Source of the DNA: Spongilla lacustris
Taxonomy: Eukaryota; Porifera; Demospongiae; Spongillida; Spongillidae
DNA length: 64,000 nt
NCBI GenBank assembly: GCA_949361645.1
Contig: OX442431.1
Coordinates: 62,001 to 126,000 of the forward strand
Direction of reading: 5' to 3'
Shown: positions 1-14,360 of the stretch, piece after piece
How the letters are laid out: each line of letters begins with the position of its first letter
Position numbering within the stretch: position 1 is the stretch's first letter
Made by a program: the position numbers and the translations under genes
The notes under the pieces: generated by a model
Seen by the model: the letters and a program-made list of their open reading frames with translations, nothing else
Told to the model about the DNA's origin: nothing
The model's database searches: none

Positions 1-3000
1 CACAGGACAGGTAAAGCCTGAATATGGTATTGCACTTTGGTTAAGTTATTTGGTTAGTTCTACCCCATAACATACCAACTAACCTCATGTTGGCTTCAAT
101 GAAACCCCGAGGGGAATCACATGCGGGATAGTATATCACTGCCCCTATCTTCACTCGACCCAAAACAGGAATATGGCATTAAGTTATTTACATGTCGTTC
201 TACACCATAACAAACCAACCAAGCCCAAGCCCATGTCGGCTTCAATGAAACCATCAGGGGAATCACATGCGGGGTAGTACATCAGTACCCCTATCTTCAC
301 TCGACACAGGACAGGGAAAGCCTGGAATATGGCATTGCACTTTGGTTAAGTTATAAGGTCAGGTACACATGTAGTTCTACACCATAACAAACCAACCAAG
401 CTCATGTCGGCTTCAAAGAAACCCCGAGTTGAATCACGTGCTAGATACTACATCACTAGTGACTCCTATCTATGAAACCCCGAGGGGAATCACATGCAGG
501 GTAGTACATCAGTACCCCTATCTTCACTCAACACAGGACAGGTAAAGTCTGAATAAGATATTGCTCTTTGGTTAAGTTATTTGGTTAACGGTTTCATGCC
601 GAATACGCTGATCAGCGTAAAATTTTTATATACGGTTCGTGACGATTACGAGGAACAGCGTACCAGCTGCCCCTCTCTGTTCAAAAGTTTTGTTTTGCGA
701 CTCGTAGGACGTGGATTGGAAACTTCGCCGACTGGAAATACTCAACATTCGTCTGGCTATCTAAAACTACAATGGTCAACCACAGGTACCGTTCGATAAT
801 TAGTTTCTAATTAGTTTCAAGACACGCCCTATTTCTAAGTGTGCCCACCGTTAAAGCTGCTGTACTTGTTATGGACTACGAAGCGTCTAAAGCTTAGCCG
901 AAACCTTATACACTATGAAGGCTATCTACTGGTACTTATAACTGGTTAATACCTGAATAGGAAGCGTCAAAAAAGCTAAACAACTACTCTTTCACGTACC
1001 TATCTTTCAAGCCGCACGGACGGCTTGTTTTCTATAGTATGAAACCACTTCATGGACACAGAATCGTAGCGCTAACATTCCTTTTCCAAGAATATGTGAA
1101 GAACATTACAAAAGGACGCTCCGTTCAAACATTATTCGCTCGTATATCACTCCATTTCAAACAAACTTCGTAATAATTAGTTACCAGCATGACGCGTATA
1201 TTTGTTAATTGGATTGTAGGCATTAAACCGTTAAGTACATGTAGTTCTACACCATAAAAACCCAACCAAACCCATGTCAGCTTCAATGAAACCCCGAGGG
1301 GAATCACATGCGGGGTAGCACATCACTACCCCTATCTTCACTCGACACAGGACAGGTAAAGCCTGAATATGGTATTGCACTTTGGTTAAGTTATTTGGTT
1401 AAGTACATGCAATAACAAACCAAACAAACTTATGTCGGCTTCAATGAAACCCCGAGAGGAATCACATGCGGGGTAGTACATCACTACCCCTATCTTCACT
1501 CGACACAGGACAGGTAAAGCCTGAATATGGTATTGCACTTTGGTTAAGTTATTTGGTTAAGTACATGTAGTTCTACACCATAACAAACCAACCAAACCCA
1601 TGTCGGCTTCAATAAAACCCCGAGGAGAATCACATGCAGGATAGTATATCACTACCCCTATCTTCACTCGACCCAAAACAGGAATATGGCATTAAGTTAT
1701 TTGGGTAAGGGTAACATGTCGTTCTACACAATAGCAAACCAACCAATCCCATGTAGGCCTCAATGAAACCCCGAAGGGAATCACATGCGTGGTACTACAT
1801 CAGTAGTCCTATCTTCACCCGACACAGAACAGGTATATGGCATTGTTTTTTGGATTAGGTACATGTAGTCTACACCAACCAATCCCATGTCGGCTTCAAT
1901 GAAACCCCGAGGGGAATCACATGCGGGGTAGTACATCAGTACCCCTATCTTCACTCGACACAGGACAGTGGAATATGGCATTGTACTTTAAGGTCAGGCA
2001 CACATATAGTTCTACCCAATAACATTCCAACTAAGCCCATGTCGGATTCAATGAAACTCCAAGGGGAATCACATGCAGGATAGTACATCAGTACACAGGA
2101 AATGGCATTGTATTTTTAATTCAGTGATTAGGTTAGGTACATGTGGTTCTACACCATAACAAACCAACCAAGCCCATGTCGGCTTCAATGAAACCCCGAG
2201 GGGATTCACATGCGGGGTAGTACATCAGTACCCCTATCTTCACTCGACACAGGACAGGGAAAGCCTGGAATATGGCATTGCACTTTGGTTGTTATAAGGT
2301 CAGGTACACATGTAGTTCTACCCCATAACAAACCAACCAAGCCCATGTTGGCTTCAATGAAACCCCGAGGGGAATCACATGCTAGATACTACATCACTAC
2401 CCCTATCTTCACTCGACACAAGACAGAAATATGGCGTTGTTTTCTGGTTATTTGTTTAAGTACATGTACATGTAGTTCTACACCATAACAAACCAACCAA
2501 ACCCATGTCGGCTTCAATGAAACCCCGAGGGGAATCACATGCGGGGTAGTACATCAGTACCCCTATCTTCACTCGACACAGGACAGGTAAAGCCTGAATA
2601 TGGTATTGCACTTTGGTTAAGTTATTTGGTTAGTTCTACCCCATAACATACCAACCAAGCCCATGTTGGCTTCAACGAAACCCCCAGGGGAATCACATGC
2701 GAGATAGTACCCCTATCTTCACTCGACCCAAAACAGGAATATGGCATTAAGTTATTCGGTTAAGGGTAACATGTCGTTCTACACAATAACAAACCAACCA
2801 ATCCCATGTCGGCTTCAATGAAACGCCGAAGGGAATCACATGCATGGTAGTACCTCAGTAGCCCTATCTTCACCCGACACAGGACAGGTATATGGCACTG
2901 TTTTTTGTTCAGTTATTGGATTAGGTACATGTAGTCTACACCATAACAAACCAACCAATTCCAAGTCGGCTTCAATGAAACCCCGAGGGGAATCACATGC

Positions 3001-5110
3001 GGGGTAGTACATCAGTACCCCTACCTTCAGTCGACACAGGACAGTGGAATATGGCATTGTACTTTAAGGTCAGGTACACATATAGTTCTACCCAATAACA
3101 TTCCAACTAAGCCCATGTCGGATTCAATGAAACTCCAAGGGGAATCACATGCAGGATAGTACATCAGTACACCTATCATAACTCAACACAGGACAGGAAA
3201 TGGCATTGTATTTTTAATTCAGTGATTAGGTTAGGTACATGTGGTTCTACACCATTACAAACCAACCAAGCCCATGTCGGCTTCAATGAAACCCCGAGGG
3301 GATTCACATGCGGGGTAGTACATCAGTACCCCTATCTTCACACGACACAGGACAGGGAAAGCCTGGAATATGGCATTGCACTTTGGTTGTTATAAGGTCA
3401 GGTACACATGTAGTTCTACCCCATAACAAACCAACCAAGCCCATGTCGGCTTCAATGAAACCCCGAGGGGAATCACATGCTGGATACTACATCACTACCC
3501 CTATCTTCACTCGACACAAGACAGAAATATGGCGTTGTTTTCTGGTTATTTGTTTAAGTACATGGACATGTAGTTCTAAACCATAACAAACCAACCAAAC
3601 CCATGTCGGCTTCAATGAAACCCCGAGGGGAATCACATGCGGGGTAGTACATCAGTACCCCTATCTTCACTCGACACAGGACAGGTAAAGCCTGAATATG
3701 GTATTGCACTTTGGTTAAGTTATTTTGTTAGGTACATGTAGTTCTTCCCCATAATATACCAACCAAGCCCAGGTTGGCTTCAATGAAACTCCGAAGGGAA
3801 TCACATGCGGGATAGTATATCACTACCCCTATCTTCACGCAACCCAAAACAGGAATATGGCATTAAGTTATTTGGTTAAGTACATGTCGTTCTACACAAA
3901 CCAATCCCATGTCGGCTTCAAAGAAACCCCGAAGAGAATCACATGCGGGGTAGTATATCAGTCACTGTTTTTTGTTAGGTTATTGGATTAGGTACATGTA
4001 GTATCTACACCATAACAAACCAACCAAACCCATGTCGGCTTCAATGAAACCCCGAGGGGAATCACATGCGGGGTAGTACATCAGTACCCGTATCTTCACT
4101 CGACACAGGACAGGTAAAGCCTGAATATGATATTGCACTTTGGTTAAGTTATTTTGTTAGGTACATGTAGTTCTTCCCCATAACATACCAACCAAGCCCA
4201 TGTTGGCTTCAATGAAACCCCGAAGGGAATCACATGCGGGATAGTATATCACTACCCCTATCTTCACGCGACCCAAAACAGGAATATGGCATTAAGTTAT
4301 TTGGTTAAGTACATGTCGTTCTACACAATAACAAACCAACCAATCCCATGTCGACTTCAAAGAAACCCCGAAGAGAATCACATGCGGGATAGTATATCAG
4401 TAGCCCTATCTTCACCCGACACAGGACACTGTTTTTTGTTAGGTTATTGGATTAAAAACATGTAGTATCTACACCATAACAAACCAACCAAACCCATGTC
4501 GGCTTCAATGAAACCCCGAGGGGAATCACATGCGGGGTAGTACATCAGTACCCGTATCTTCACTCGACACAGGACAGGTAAAGCCTGAATATGGTATTGC
4601 ACTTTGGTTAAGTTATTTGGTTAGTTCTACCCCATAACATACCAACCAAGCCCATGTTGGCTTCAACGAAACCCCAGGGGAATCACATGCGAGATAGTAT
4701 ATCACTACCCCTATCTTCACTCGACCCAAAACAGGAATATGGATTTAAGTTATTTGGTTAAGGGTAACACGTCGTTCTACACAATAACAAACCAACCAAT
4801 CCCATGTCGGCTTCAATGAAACGCCGAAGGGAATCACATGCATGGTAGTACCTCAGTAGCCCTATCTTCACCCGACACAGGACAGGTATATGGCACTGTT
4901 TTTTGTTCAGTTATTGGATTAGGTACATGTAGTCTACACCATAACAAACCAACCAATCCCATGTCGGCTTCAATGAAACCCCGAGGGGAATCACATGCGG
5001 GGTAGTACATCAGTACCCCTATCTTCACTCGACACAGGACATAGGAATATGGCATTGTACTTTAAGGTGAGATACACATAGAGTTCTACCCAATAACATA
5101 CCAACAAAGC
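1..5110. repeat. Degenerate ~170-bp satellite array with higher-order copies
   Basis: About 25-30 imperfect monomers of roughly 150-190 bp fill this stretch. Each carries the core tcggcttcaatgaaacc, then a segment ending gggaatcacatgc, then cttcactcgacacaggacag, then a variable AT-rich part ending near accataacaaaccaacc. Larger blocks are also repeated: 2,160-2,590 recurs almost exactly at 3,258-3,690 (offset about 1,098 bp), and 2,770-3,060 recurs at 4,768-5,058 (offset 1,998 bp). Short open frames here are products of the repeat and recur with it. No coding signal or transposase was seen. The array is broken by a MITE at 589-1230 and abuts the next satellite near 5,110. Confidence 0.9.
589..1230. 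mobile_element. TTAA-flanked MITE inserted in satellite
   Basis: This 642-bp segment is unlike the surrounding satellite. It is bounded by TTAA at 585-588 and 1231-1234, while the intact satellite has a single TTAA at the same place (ggttaagtacatg). Its ends are inverted: CGGTTTCATGCC on the left, and GGCATTAAACCG, the complement of CGGTTTAATGCC, on the right. A TTAA duplication with short inverted ends fits a non-autonomous piggyBac-type element. It has no transposase-like frame. The superfamily is inferred from the target site only. Confidence 0.75.
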
Positions 5111-8100
5111 CCAAAAATCAACGGAGCCTGTGAGCCCTCATGCCAGATTCCCAAGAACAATGACACTCAGTTGGGCCCAGAAGATAGAGAGAGTTTAAAA
5201 GAGATAAGATGGGTGAAGACATGAATTTAAATACAGGATAAGTGATTAAGATGAATTGTACACTACAGGGTGAAGATACAATAAATAAATAGAAACAGGT
5301 GTCATGAATCTGCAACATCTCGATGCATAGATATGGTGATTTAGTACGACAAATGTGTAGGGTACCATACAAATTGTAGCGCAGCATTAAATGTCAAAAA
5401 ATGGGACACCTGAAAATGCTTTATACTTAGGACAGCTTTGCCAACCATTCGCACGGAGAACACAGATCAATTGCTTGTAAGTCTCCTGGCTCATTGAGGC
5501 AGATGGACATTGCGGACAAATGTCTGCGGAGTACGATCAGTTTAGGCTGGCTGCCATGGGGATCTAAGCTACATGTAATGCTGCTCTTTGAATGCATAGG
5601 AACCATACACACTTGTGCATAGCTCTACATGTACATAACTATTAATAAACAGTACATGCACACACATTCAGCACACCATCTCGGTCAAGGGCGGCACTGC
5701 TTACCAATGATGCAACAGACGCAATAAATAGATACAAATTGATAAGAATAAAATTCAAAGTTAGATTACTGTTATGGGATTTATAGGGATAGATATTAGA
5801 TTCCCAAAAGAGTCATGATCAAGCGAAGCCAACACAATTAAGGAATTAGCGATGCTGTCTATGCCTTACAGCAATCGCCTCATCTTAGGCATTAAGGATG
5901 TGACCCAGGTTAAGACACAGGTTGGCATCCTGGAGGTCAAAAACAGGAGCCCCAAACACACACACAGCTAGGGGAAGTCTCGGTCAAGGGTGGCAATGCC
6001 TACCAATGATGCAACAGATCCCACGCTAACTGGCGGTGGCAAGGCTTACCCCACTTCCCCAAAATCAACAGAGCCTGTGAGCCCTCATGCCAGATTCCCA
6101 AGAACAATGACACTCAGTTGGGCCCGGAAGATAGAGAGAGTTTAAAAGAGATAGGATGGGTGAAGACAAGAATTTAAATATACGGGGTGCTTGGGGATAA
6201 GTGATTAAGGTCAATTGTACACTATAGGGTGAAGATACAATAAATAAATAGAAACAGGTGTCATGAATCTGCAACATCTTGATGCATAGATATGGTGTTT
6301 TAGTACGACAAATGTGTACAGTACCATACAAATTGTAGCGCAGCATTAAATGTCAAAAAAAGGGACACCTGAAAATGCTTTATACTTAGGACAGCTTTGC
6401 CAACCATTCGCACGGAGAACACAGATCAATTGCTTGTAAGTCTCCTGGCTCATTGAGGCAGATGGACATTGCGGACAAATGTCTGTGGAGTACGATCAGT
6501 TTAGGCTGGCTGCCACGGGGATTAAGCTACATGTAATGCTGCTCTTTGAATGCATAGGAACCATACACACTTGTGCATAGCTCTACATGAACATAACTAT
6601 TAATAAACAGTACATGCACACACATTCAGCACACCATCTCGGTCAAGGGCGGCACTGCTTACCAATGATGCAACAGACGCAATAAATACATACAAATTGA
6701 TAAGAATAAAATTCAAAGTTAGATTACTGTTATGGGATTTATAGGGATAGATATTAGATTCCCAAAAGAGTCAAGATCAAGGGAAGCCAACACAATTAAG
6801 GAATTAGCGATGCTGTCTATGCCTTACAGCAATCGCCTCATCTTAGGCATTAAGGACGTGACCCAGGTTAAGACACAGGTTGGCATCCTGGAGGTCAAAA
6901 GCAGGAGCCCCAAACACACACACAGCTAGGGGAAGTCTCGGTCAAGGGTGGCAATGCCTACCAATGATGCAACAGATCCCACGCTAACTGGCGGTGGCAA
7001 GGCTTACCCCACTTCCCCAAAATCAACGGAGCCTGTGAGCCCTCATGCCAGATTCCCAAGATCAATGACACTCAGTTGGGCTCGGAAGATAGAGTTTAAA
7101 AGACATAAGATTGGTGAAGACAAGAATTTAAATATACGGGGTGCTTGGGGATAAGTGATTAAGGTCAATTGTACACTATAGGGTGAAGATACAATAAATA
7201 AATAGAAACAGGTGTCATGAATCTGCAACATCTTGATTGCATAGATATGGTGATTTAGTACGACAAATGTGTACGGTACCATACAAATTGTAGCGCAGCA
7301 TTAAATGTCAAAAAATGGGACACCTGAAAATGCTTTATACTTAGGACAGCTTTGCCAACCATTCGCACGGAGAACACAGATCAATTGCTTGTAAGTCTCC
7401 TGGCTCATTGAGGCAGATGGACATTGCGGACAAATGTCTGTGGAGTACGATCAGTTTAGGCTGGCTGCCACGGGGATTAAGCTACATGTAATGCTGCTCT
7501 TTGAATGCATAGGAACCATACACACTTGTGCATAGCTCTACATGAACATAACTATTAATAAACAGTACATGCACACACATTCAGCACACCATCTCGGTCA
7601 AGGGCGGCACTGCTTACCAATGATGCAACAGACGCAATAAATACATACAAATTGATAAGAATAAAATTCAAAGTTAGATTACTGTTATGGGATTTATAGG
7701 GATAGATATTAGATTCCCAAAAGAGTCATGATCAAGCGAAGCCAACACAATTAAGGAATTAGCGATGCTGTCTATGCCTTACAGCAATCGCCTCATCTTA
7801 GGCATTAAGGATGTGACCCAGGTTAAGACACAGGTTGGCATCCTGGAGGTCAAAAACAGGAGCCCCAAACACACACACAGCTAGGGGAAGTCTCGGTCAA
7901 GGGTGGCAATGCCTACCAATGATGCAACAGATCCCACGCTAACTGGCGGTGGCAAGGCTTACCCCACTTCCCCAAAATCAACAGAGCCTGTGAGCCCTCA
8001 TGCCAAATTCCCAAGAACAATGACACTCAGTTGGGCCCGGAAGATAGAGAGAGTTTAAAAGAGATAGGATGGGTGAAGACAAGAATTTAAATATACGGGG

Positions 8101-11100
8101 TGCTTGGGGATAAGTGATTAAGGTCAATTGTACACTATAGGGTGAAGATACAATAAATAAATAGAAACAGGTGTCATGAATCTGCAACATCTTGATTGCA
8201 TAGATATGGTGATTTAGTACGACAAATGTGTACGGTACCATACAAATTGTAGCGCAGCATTAAATGTCAAAAAATGGGACACCTGAAAATGCTTTATACT
8301 TAGGACAGCTTTGCCAACCATTCGCACGGAGAACACAGATCAATTGCTTGTAAGTCTCCTGGCTCATTGAGGCAGATGGACATTGCGGACAAATGTCTGT
8401 GGAGTACGATCAGTTTAGGCTGGCTGCCACGGGGATTAAGCTACATGTAATGCTGCTCTTTGAATGCATAGGAACCATACACACTTGTGCATAGCTCTAC
8501 ATGAACATAACTATTAATAAACAGTACATGCACACACATTCAGCACACCATCTCGGTCAAGGGCGGCACTGCTTACCAATGATGCAACAGACGCAATAAA
8601 TACATACAAATTGATAAGAATAAAATTCAAAGTTAGATTACTGTTATGGGATTTATAGGGATAGATATTAGATTCCCAAAAGAGTCAAGATCAAGGGAAG
8701 CCAACACAATTAAGGAATTAGCGATGCTGTCTATGCCTTACAGCAATCGCCTCATCTTAGGCATTAAGGACGTGACCCAGGTTAAGACACAGGTTGGCAT
8801 CCTGGAGGTCAAAAGCAGGAGCCCCAAACACACACACAGCTAGGGGAAGTCTCGGTCAAGGGTGGCAATGCCTACCAATGATGCAACAGATCCCACGCTA
8901 ACTGGCGGTGGCAAGGCTTACCCCACTTCCCCAAAATCAACGGAGCCTGTGAGCCCTCATGCCAGATTCCCAAGATCAATGACACTCAGTTGGGCTCGGA
9001 AGATAGAGTTTAAAAGACATAAGATTGGTGAAGACAAGAATTTAAATATACGGGGTGCTTGGGGATAAGTGATTAAGGTCAATTGTACACTATAGGGTGA
9101 AGATACAATAAATAAATAGAAACAGGTGTCATGAATCTGCAACATCTTGATTGCATAGATATGGTGATTTAGTACGACAAATGTGTACGGTACCATACAA
9201 ATTGTAGCGCAGCATTAAATGTCAAAAAATGGGACACCTGAAAATGCTTTATACTTAGGACAGCTTTGCCAACCATTCGCACGGAGAACACAGATCAATT
9301 GCTTGTAAGTCTCCTGGCTCATTGAGGCAGATGGACATTGCGGACAAATGTCTGTGGAGTACGATCAGTTTAGGCTGGCTGCCACGGGGATTAAGCTACA
9401 TGTAATGCTGCTCTTTGAATGCATAGGAACCATACACACTTGTGCATAGCTCTACATGAACATAACTATTAATAAACAGTACATGCACACACATTCAGCA
9501 CACCATCTCGGTCAAGGGCGGCACTGCTTACCAATGATGCAACAGACGCAATAAATACATACAAATTGATAAGAATAAAATTCAAAGTTAGATTACTGTT
9601 ATGGGATTTATAGGGATAGATATTAGATTCCCAAAAGAGTCAAGATCAAGGGAAGCCAACACAATTAAGGAATTAGCGATGCTGTCTATGCCTTACAGCA
9701 ATCGCCTCATCTTAGGCATTAAGGACGTGACCCAGGTTAAGACACAGGTTGGCATCCTGGAGGTCAAAAGCAGGAGCCCCAAACACACACACAGCTAGGG
9801 GAAGTCTCGGTCAAGGGTGGCAATGCCTACCAATGATGCAACAGATCCCACGCTAACTGGCGGTGGCAAGGCTTACCCCACTTCCCCAAAATCAACGGAG
9901 CCTGTGAGCCCTCATGCCAGATTCCCAAGATCAATGACACTCAGTTGGGCTCGGAAGATAGAGTTTAAAAGACATAAGATTGGTGAAGACAAGAATTTAA
10001 ATATACGGGGTGCTTGGGGATAAGTGATTAAGGTCAATTGTACACTATAGGGTGAAGATACAATAAATAAATAGAAACAGGTGTCATGAATCTGCAACAT
10101 CTTGATTGCATAGATATGGTGATTTAGTACGACAAATGTGTACGGTACCATACAAATTGTAGCGCAGCATTAAATGTCAAAAAATGGGACACCTGAAAAT
10201 GCTTTATACTTAGGACAGCTTTGCCAACCATTCGCACGGAGAACACAGATCAATTGCTTGTAAGTCTCCTGGCTCATTGAGGCAGATGGACATTGCGGAC
10301 AAATGTCTGTGGAGTACGATCAGTTTAGGCTGGCTGCCACGGGGATTAAGCTACATGTAATGCTGCTCTTTGAATGCATAGGAACCATACACACTTGTGC
10401 ATAGCTCTACATGTACATAACTATTAATAAACAGTACATGCACACACATTCAGCACACCATCTCGGTCAAGGGCGGCACTGCTTACCAATGATGCAACAG
10501 ACGCAATAAATAGATACAAATTGATAAGAATAAAATTCAAAGTTAGATTACTGTTATGGGATTTATAGGGATAGATATTAGATTCCCAAAAGAGTCATGA
10601 TCAAGCGAAGCCAACACAATTAAGGAATTAGCGATGCTGTCTATGCCTTACAGCAATCGCCTCATCTTAGGCATTAAGGATGTGACCCAGGTTAAGACAC
10701 AGGTTGGCATCCTGGAGGTCAAAAACAGGAGCCCCAAACACACACACAGCTAGGGGAAGTCTCGGTCAAGGGTGGCAATGCCTACCAATGATGCAACAGA
10801 TCCCACGCTAACTGGCGGTGGCAAGGCTTACCCCACTTCCCCAAAATCAACAGAGCCTGTGAGCCCTCATGCCAGATTCCCAAGAACAATGACACTCAGT
10901 TGGGCCCGGAAGATAGAGAGAGTTTAAAAGAGATAGGATGGGTGAAGACAAGAATTTAAATATACGGGGTGCTTGGGGATAAGTGATTAAGGTCAATTGT
11001 ACACTATAGGGTGAAGATACAATAAATAAATAGAAACAGGTGTCATGAATCTGCAACATCTTGATGCATAGATATGGTGTTTTAGTACGACAAATGTGTA

Positions 11101-14100
11101 CAGTACCATACAAATTGTAGCGCAGCATTAAATGTCAAAAAAAGGGACACCTGAAAATGCTTTATACTTAGGACAGCTTTGCCAACCATTCGCACGGAGA
11201 ACACAGATCAATTGCTTGTAAGTCTCCTGGCTCATTGAGGCAGATGGACATTGCGGACAAATGTCTGTGGAGTACGATCAGTTTAGGCTGGCTGCCACGG
11301 GGATTAAGCTACATGTAATGCTGCTCTTTGAATGCATAGGAACCATACACACTTGTGCATAGCTCTACATGAACATAACTATTAATAAACAGTACATGCA
11401 CACACATTCAGCACACCATCTCGGTCAAGGGCGGCACTGCTTACCAATGATGCAACAGACGCAATAAATACATACAAATTGATAAGAATAAAATTCAAAG
11501 TTAGATTACTGTTATGGGATTTATAGGGATAGATATTAGATTCCCAAAAGAGTCAAGATCAAGGGAAGCCAACACAATTAAGGAATTAGCGATGCTGTCT
11601 ATGCCTTACAGCAATCGCCTCATCTTAGGCATTAAGGACGTGACCCAGGTTAAGACACAGGTTGGCATCCTGGAGGTCAAAAGCAGGAGCCCCAAACACA
11701 CACACAGCTAGGGGAAGTCTCGGTCAAGGGTGGCAATGCCTACCAATGATGCAACAGATCCCACGCTAACTGGCGGTGGCAAGGCTTACCCCACTTCCCC
11801 AAAATCAACGGAGCCTGTGAGCCCTCATGCCAGATTCCCAAGATCAATGACACTCAGTTGGGCTCGGAAGATAGAGTTTAAAAGACATAAGATTGGTGAA
11901 GACAAGAATTTAAATATACAGGGTGCTTGGGGATAAGTGATTAAGGTCAATTGTACACTATAGGGTGAAGATACAATAAATAAATAGAAACAGGTGTCAT
12001 GAATCTGCAACATCTTGATTGCATAGATATGGTGATTTAGTACGACAAATGTGTACGGTACCATACAAATTGTAGCGCAGCATTAAATGTCAAAAAATGG
12101 GACACCTGAAAATGCTTTATACTTAGGACAGCTTTGCCAACCATTCGCACGGAGAACACAGATCAATTGCTTGTAAGTCTCCTGGCTCATTGAGGCAGAT
12201 GGACATTGCGGACAAATGTCTGTGGAGTACGATCAGTTTAGGCTGGCTGCCACGGGGATTAAGCTACATGTAATGCTGCTCTTTGAATGCATAGGAACCA
12301 TACACACTTGTGCATAGCTCTACATGTACATAACTATTAATAAACAGTACATGCACACACATTCAGCACACCATCTCGGTCAAGGGCGGCACTGCTTACC
12401 AATGATGCAACAGACGCAATAAATACATACAAATTGATAAGAATAAAATTCAAAGTTAGATTACTGTTATGGGATTTATAGGGATAGATATTAGATTCCC
12501 AAAAGAGTCAAGATCAAGGGAAGCCAACACAATTAAGGAATTAGCGATGCTGTCTATGCCTTACAGCAATCGCCTCATCTTAGGCATTAAGGATGTGACC
12601 CAGGTTAAGACACAGGTTGGCATCCTGGAGGTCAAAAGCAGGAGCCCCAAACACACACACAGCTAGGGGAAGTCTCGGTCAAGGGTGGCAATGCCTACCA
12701 ATGATGCAACAGATCCCACGCTAACTGGCGGTGGCAAGGCTTACCCCACTTCCCCAAAATCAACGGAGCCTGTGAGCCCTCATGCCAGATTCCCAAGATC
12801 AATGACACTCAGTTGGGCTCGGAAGATAGAGTTTAAAAGACATAAGATTGGTGAAGACAAGAATTTAAATATACGGGGTGCTTGGGGATAAGTGATTAAG
12901 GTCAATTGTACACTATAGGGTGAAGATACAATAAATAAATAGAAACAGGTGTCATGAATCTGCAACATCTTGATTGCATAGATATGGTGATTTAGTACGA
13001 CAAATGTGTACGGTACCATACAAATTGTAGCGCAGCATTAAATGTCAAAAAATGGGACACCTGAAAATGCTTTATACTTAGGACAGCTTTGCCAACCATT
13101 CGCACGGAGAACACAGATCAATTGCTTGTAAGTCTCCTGGCTCATTGAGGCAGATGGACATTGCGGACAAATGTCTGTGGAGTACGATCAGTTTAGGCTG
13201 GCTGCCACGGGGATTAAGCTACATGTAATGCTGCTCTTTGAATGCATAGGAACCATACACACTTGTGCATAGCTCTACATGAACATAACTATTAATAAAC
13301 AGTACATGCACACACATTCAGAACACCATCTCGGTCAAGGGCGGCAATGCCTACCAATGATGCAACAGGCACAATAAATAGATACAAATTGATAAGAATA
13401 AAATTCAAAGTTAGATTACTGTTATGGAATTTATAGGGATATATATTAGATTCCCAAAAGAGTCATGATCAAGGGAAGCCAACACAATTAAGGAATTAGC
13501 GATGCTGTCTATGCCTTTAAACACAATTAAGGAATTAGCGATTAAGGACGTGACCCAGGTTAAGACACAGGTTGGCATCCTGGAGGTCAAAAGCAGGAGC
13601 CCCAAACACACACACAGCTAGGGGAAGTCTCGGTCAAGGGCAGCAATGCCTACCAATGATGCAACAGATCCCACGCTAAGATGGTGGCAAGGCTTACCCC
13701 ACTTCCCCAAAATCAACGGAGCCTGTGAGCCCTCATGCCATATTCCCAAGAACAATGACACTCAGTTCGGCCGGGAAGATAGAGTTTAAAAGAGTCAGGA
13801 TGGGTGAAGACAGGAATTTTAATATATAGGGTGCTTGGGGATATGTGATTAAGGTGAATTGTACACTATACGAGAGAATATGGGTGAATACAGGAAGTTA
13901 ATTAATCGAAATTATTGTACCGGGTGAGTGGGGATAGGTGATTAAGGTGAATCGTTATTTACACTACAGAGTAAAGATACAATAAATACAAATTGATAAG
14001 AATAAAATTAGAAGTTAGATGACTGTTATGGAACTTATAGGGATTCCCAAAGATTTATCATGATCAAGGGAAACCAACACAATTAATTAATTAGCGATGC

Positions 14101-14360
14101 TGTCTAAGCCTTACAGCAATTACCTCATTTTAGGCATTAAGGACGTGACCCAGGTTAAGACACAGGTTGGCATCTTGGATGTCAAAAGCACGAGCCCCAA
14201 ACACACACACAGCTAGGGGAAGTCTCGGTCGAGGGCGGCAATGCCTACCAATGATGCAACATATCCCACGCTAACTGGCAGTGGCAAGGCTTACCCCACT
14301 TCCCCAAAATCAACAGAGCCTGTGAGCCCACATGCCAGATTCCCAAGATCAATGACACCT
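5110..14360. repeat. ~955-bp satellite, about ten tandem copies
   Basis: Units start at the motif aatcaacggagcctgtgagc near 5117, 6066, 7020, 7978, 8934, 9889, 10846, 11802, 12757 and 13707, with a partial unit at 14305. Two subtypes exist: one with gatagagagagtttaaaaga and ttgatgcat, the other with gatagagtttaaaagacat and ttgattgcat. Internal units are nearly identical, while the first and the last two are diverged or deleted, as expected from unequal exchange. Units at 6066 and 10846 are near-identical (offset about 4,780 bp, five units), suggesting a higher-order repeat. The repeated 65-93 codon frames in each unit show no family resemblance and are not called as genes. Confidence 0.93.

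Noticed and set aside
6732..12891. Repeated small frames of 65, 68 and 79 codons
   Set aside because: They recur only because the 955-bp satellite recurs; both strands are open over the same DNA, and no known domain is visible.
5110..14360. CRISPR-like regular repeats
   Set aside because: The context is animal DNA, the repeat unit is 955 bp, there are no spacers, and no cas genes are present.
1..14360. Telomeric identity of the left end
   Set aside because: No TTAGGG-type tandem repeat is present.
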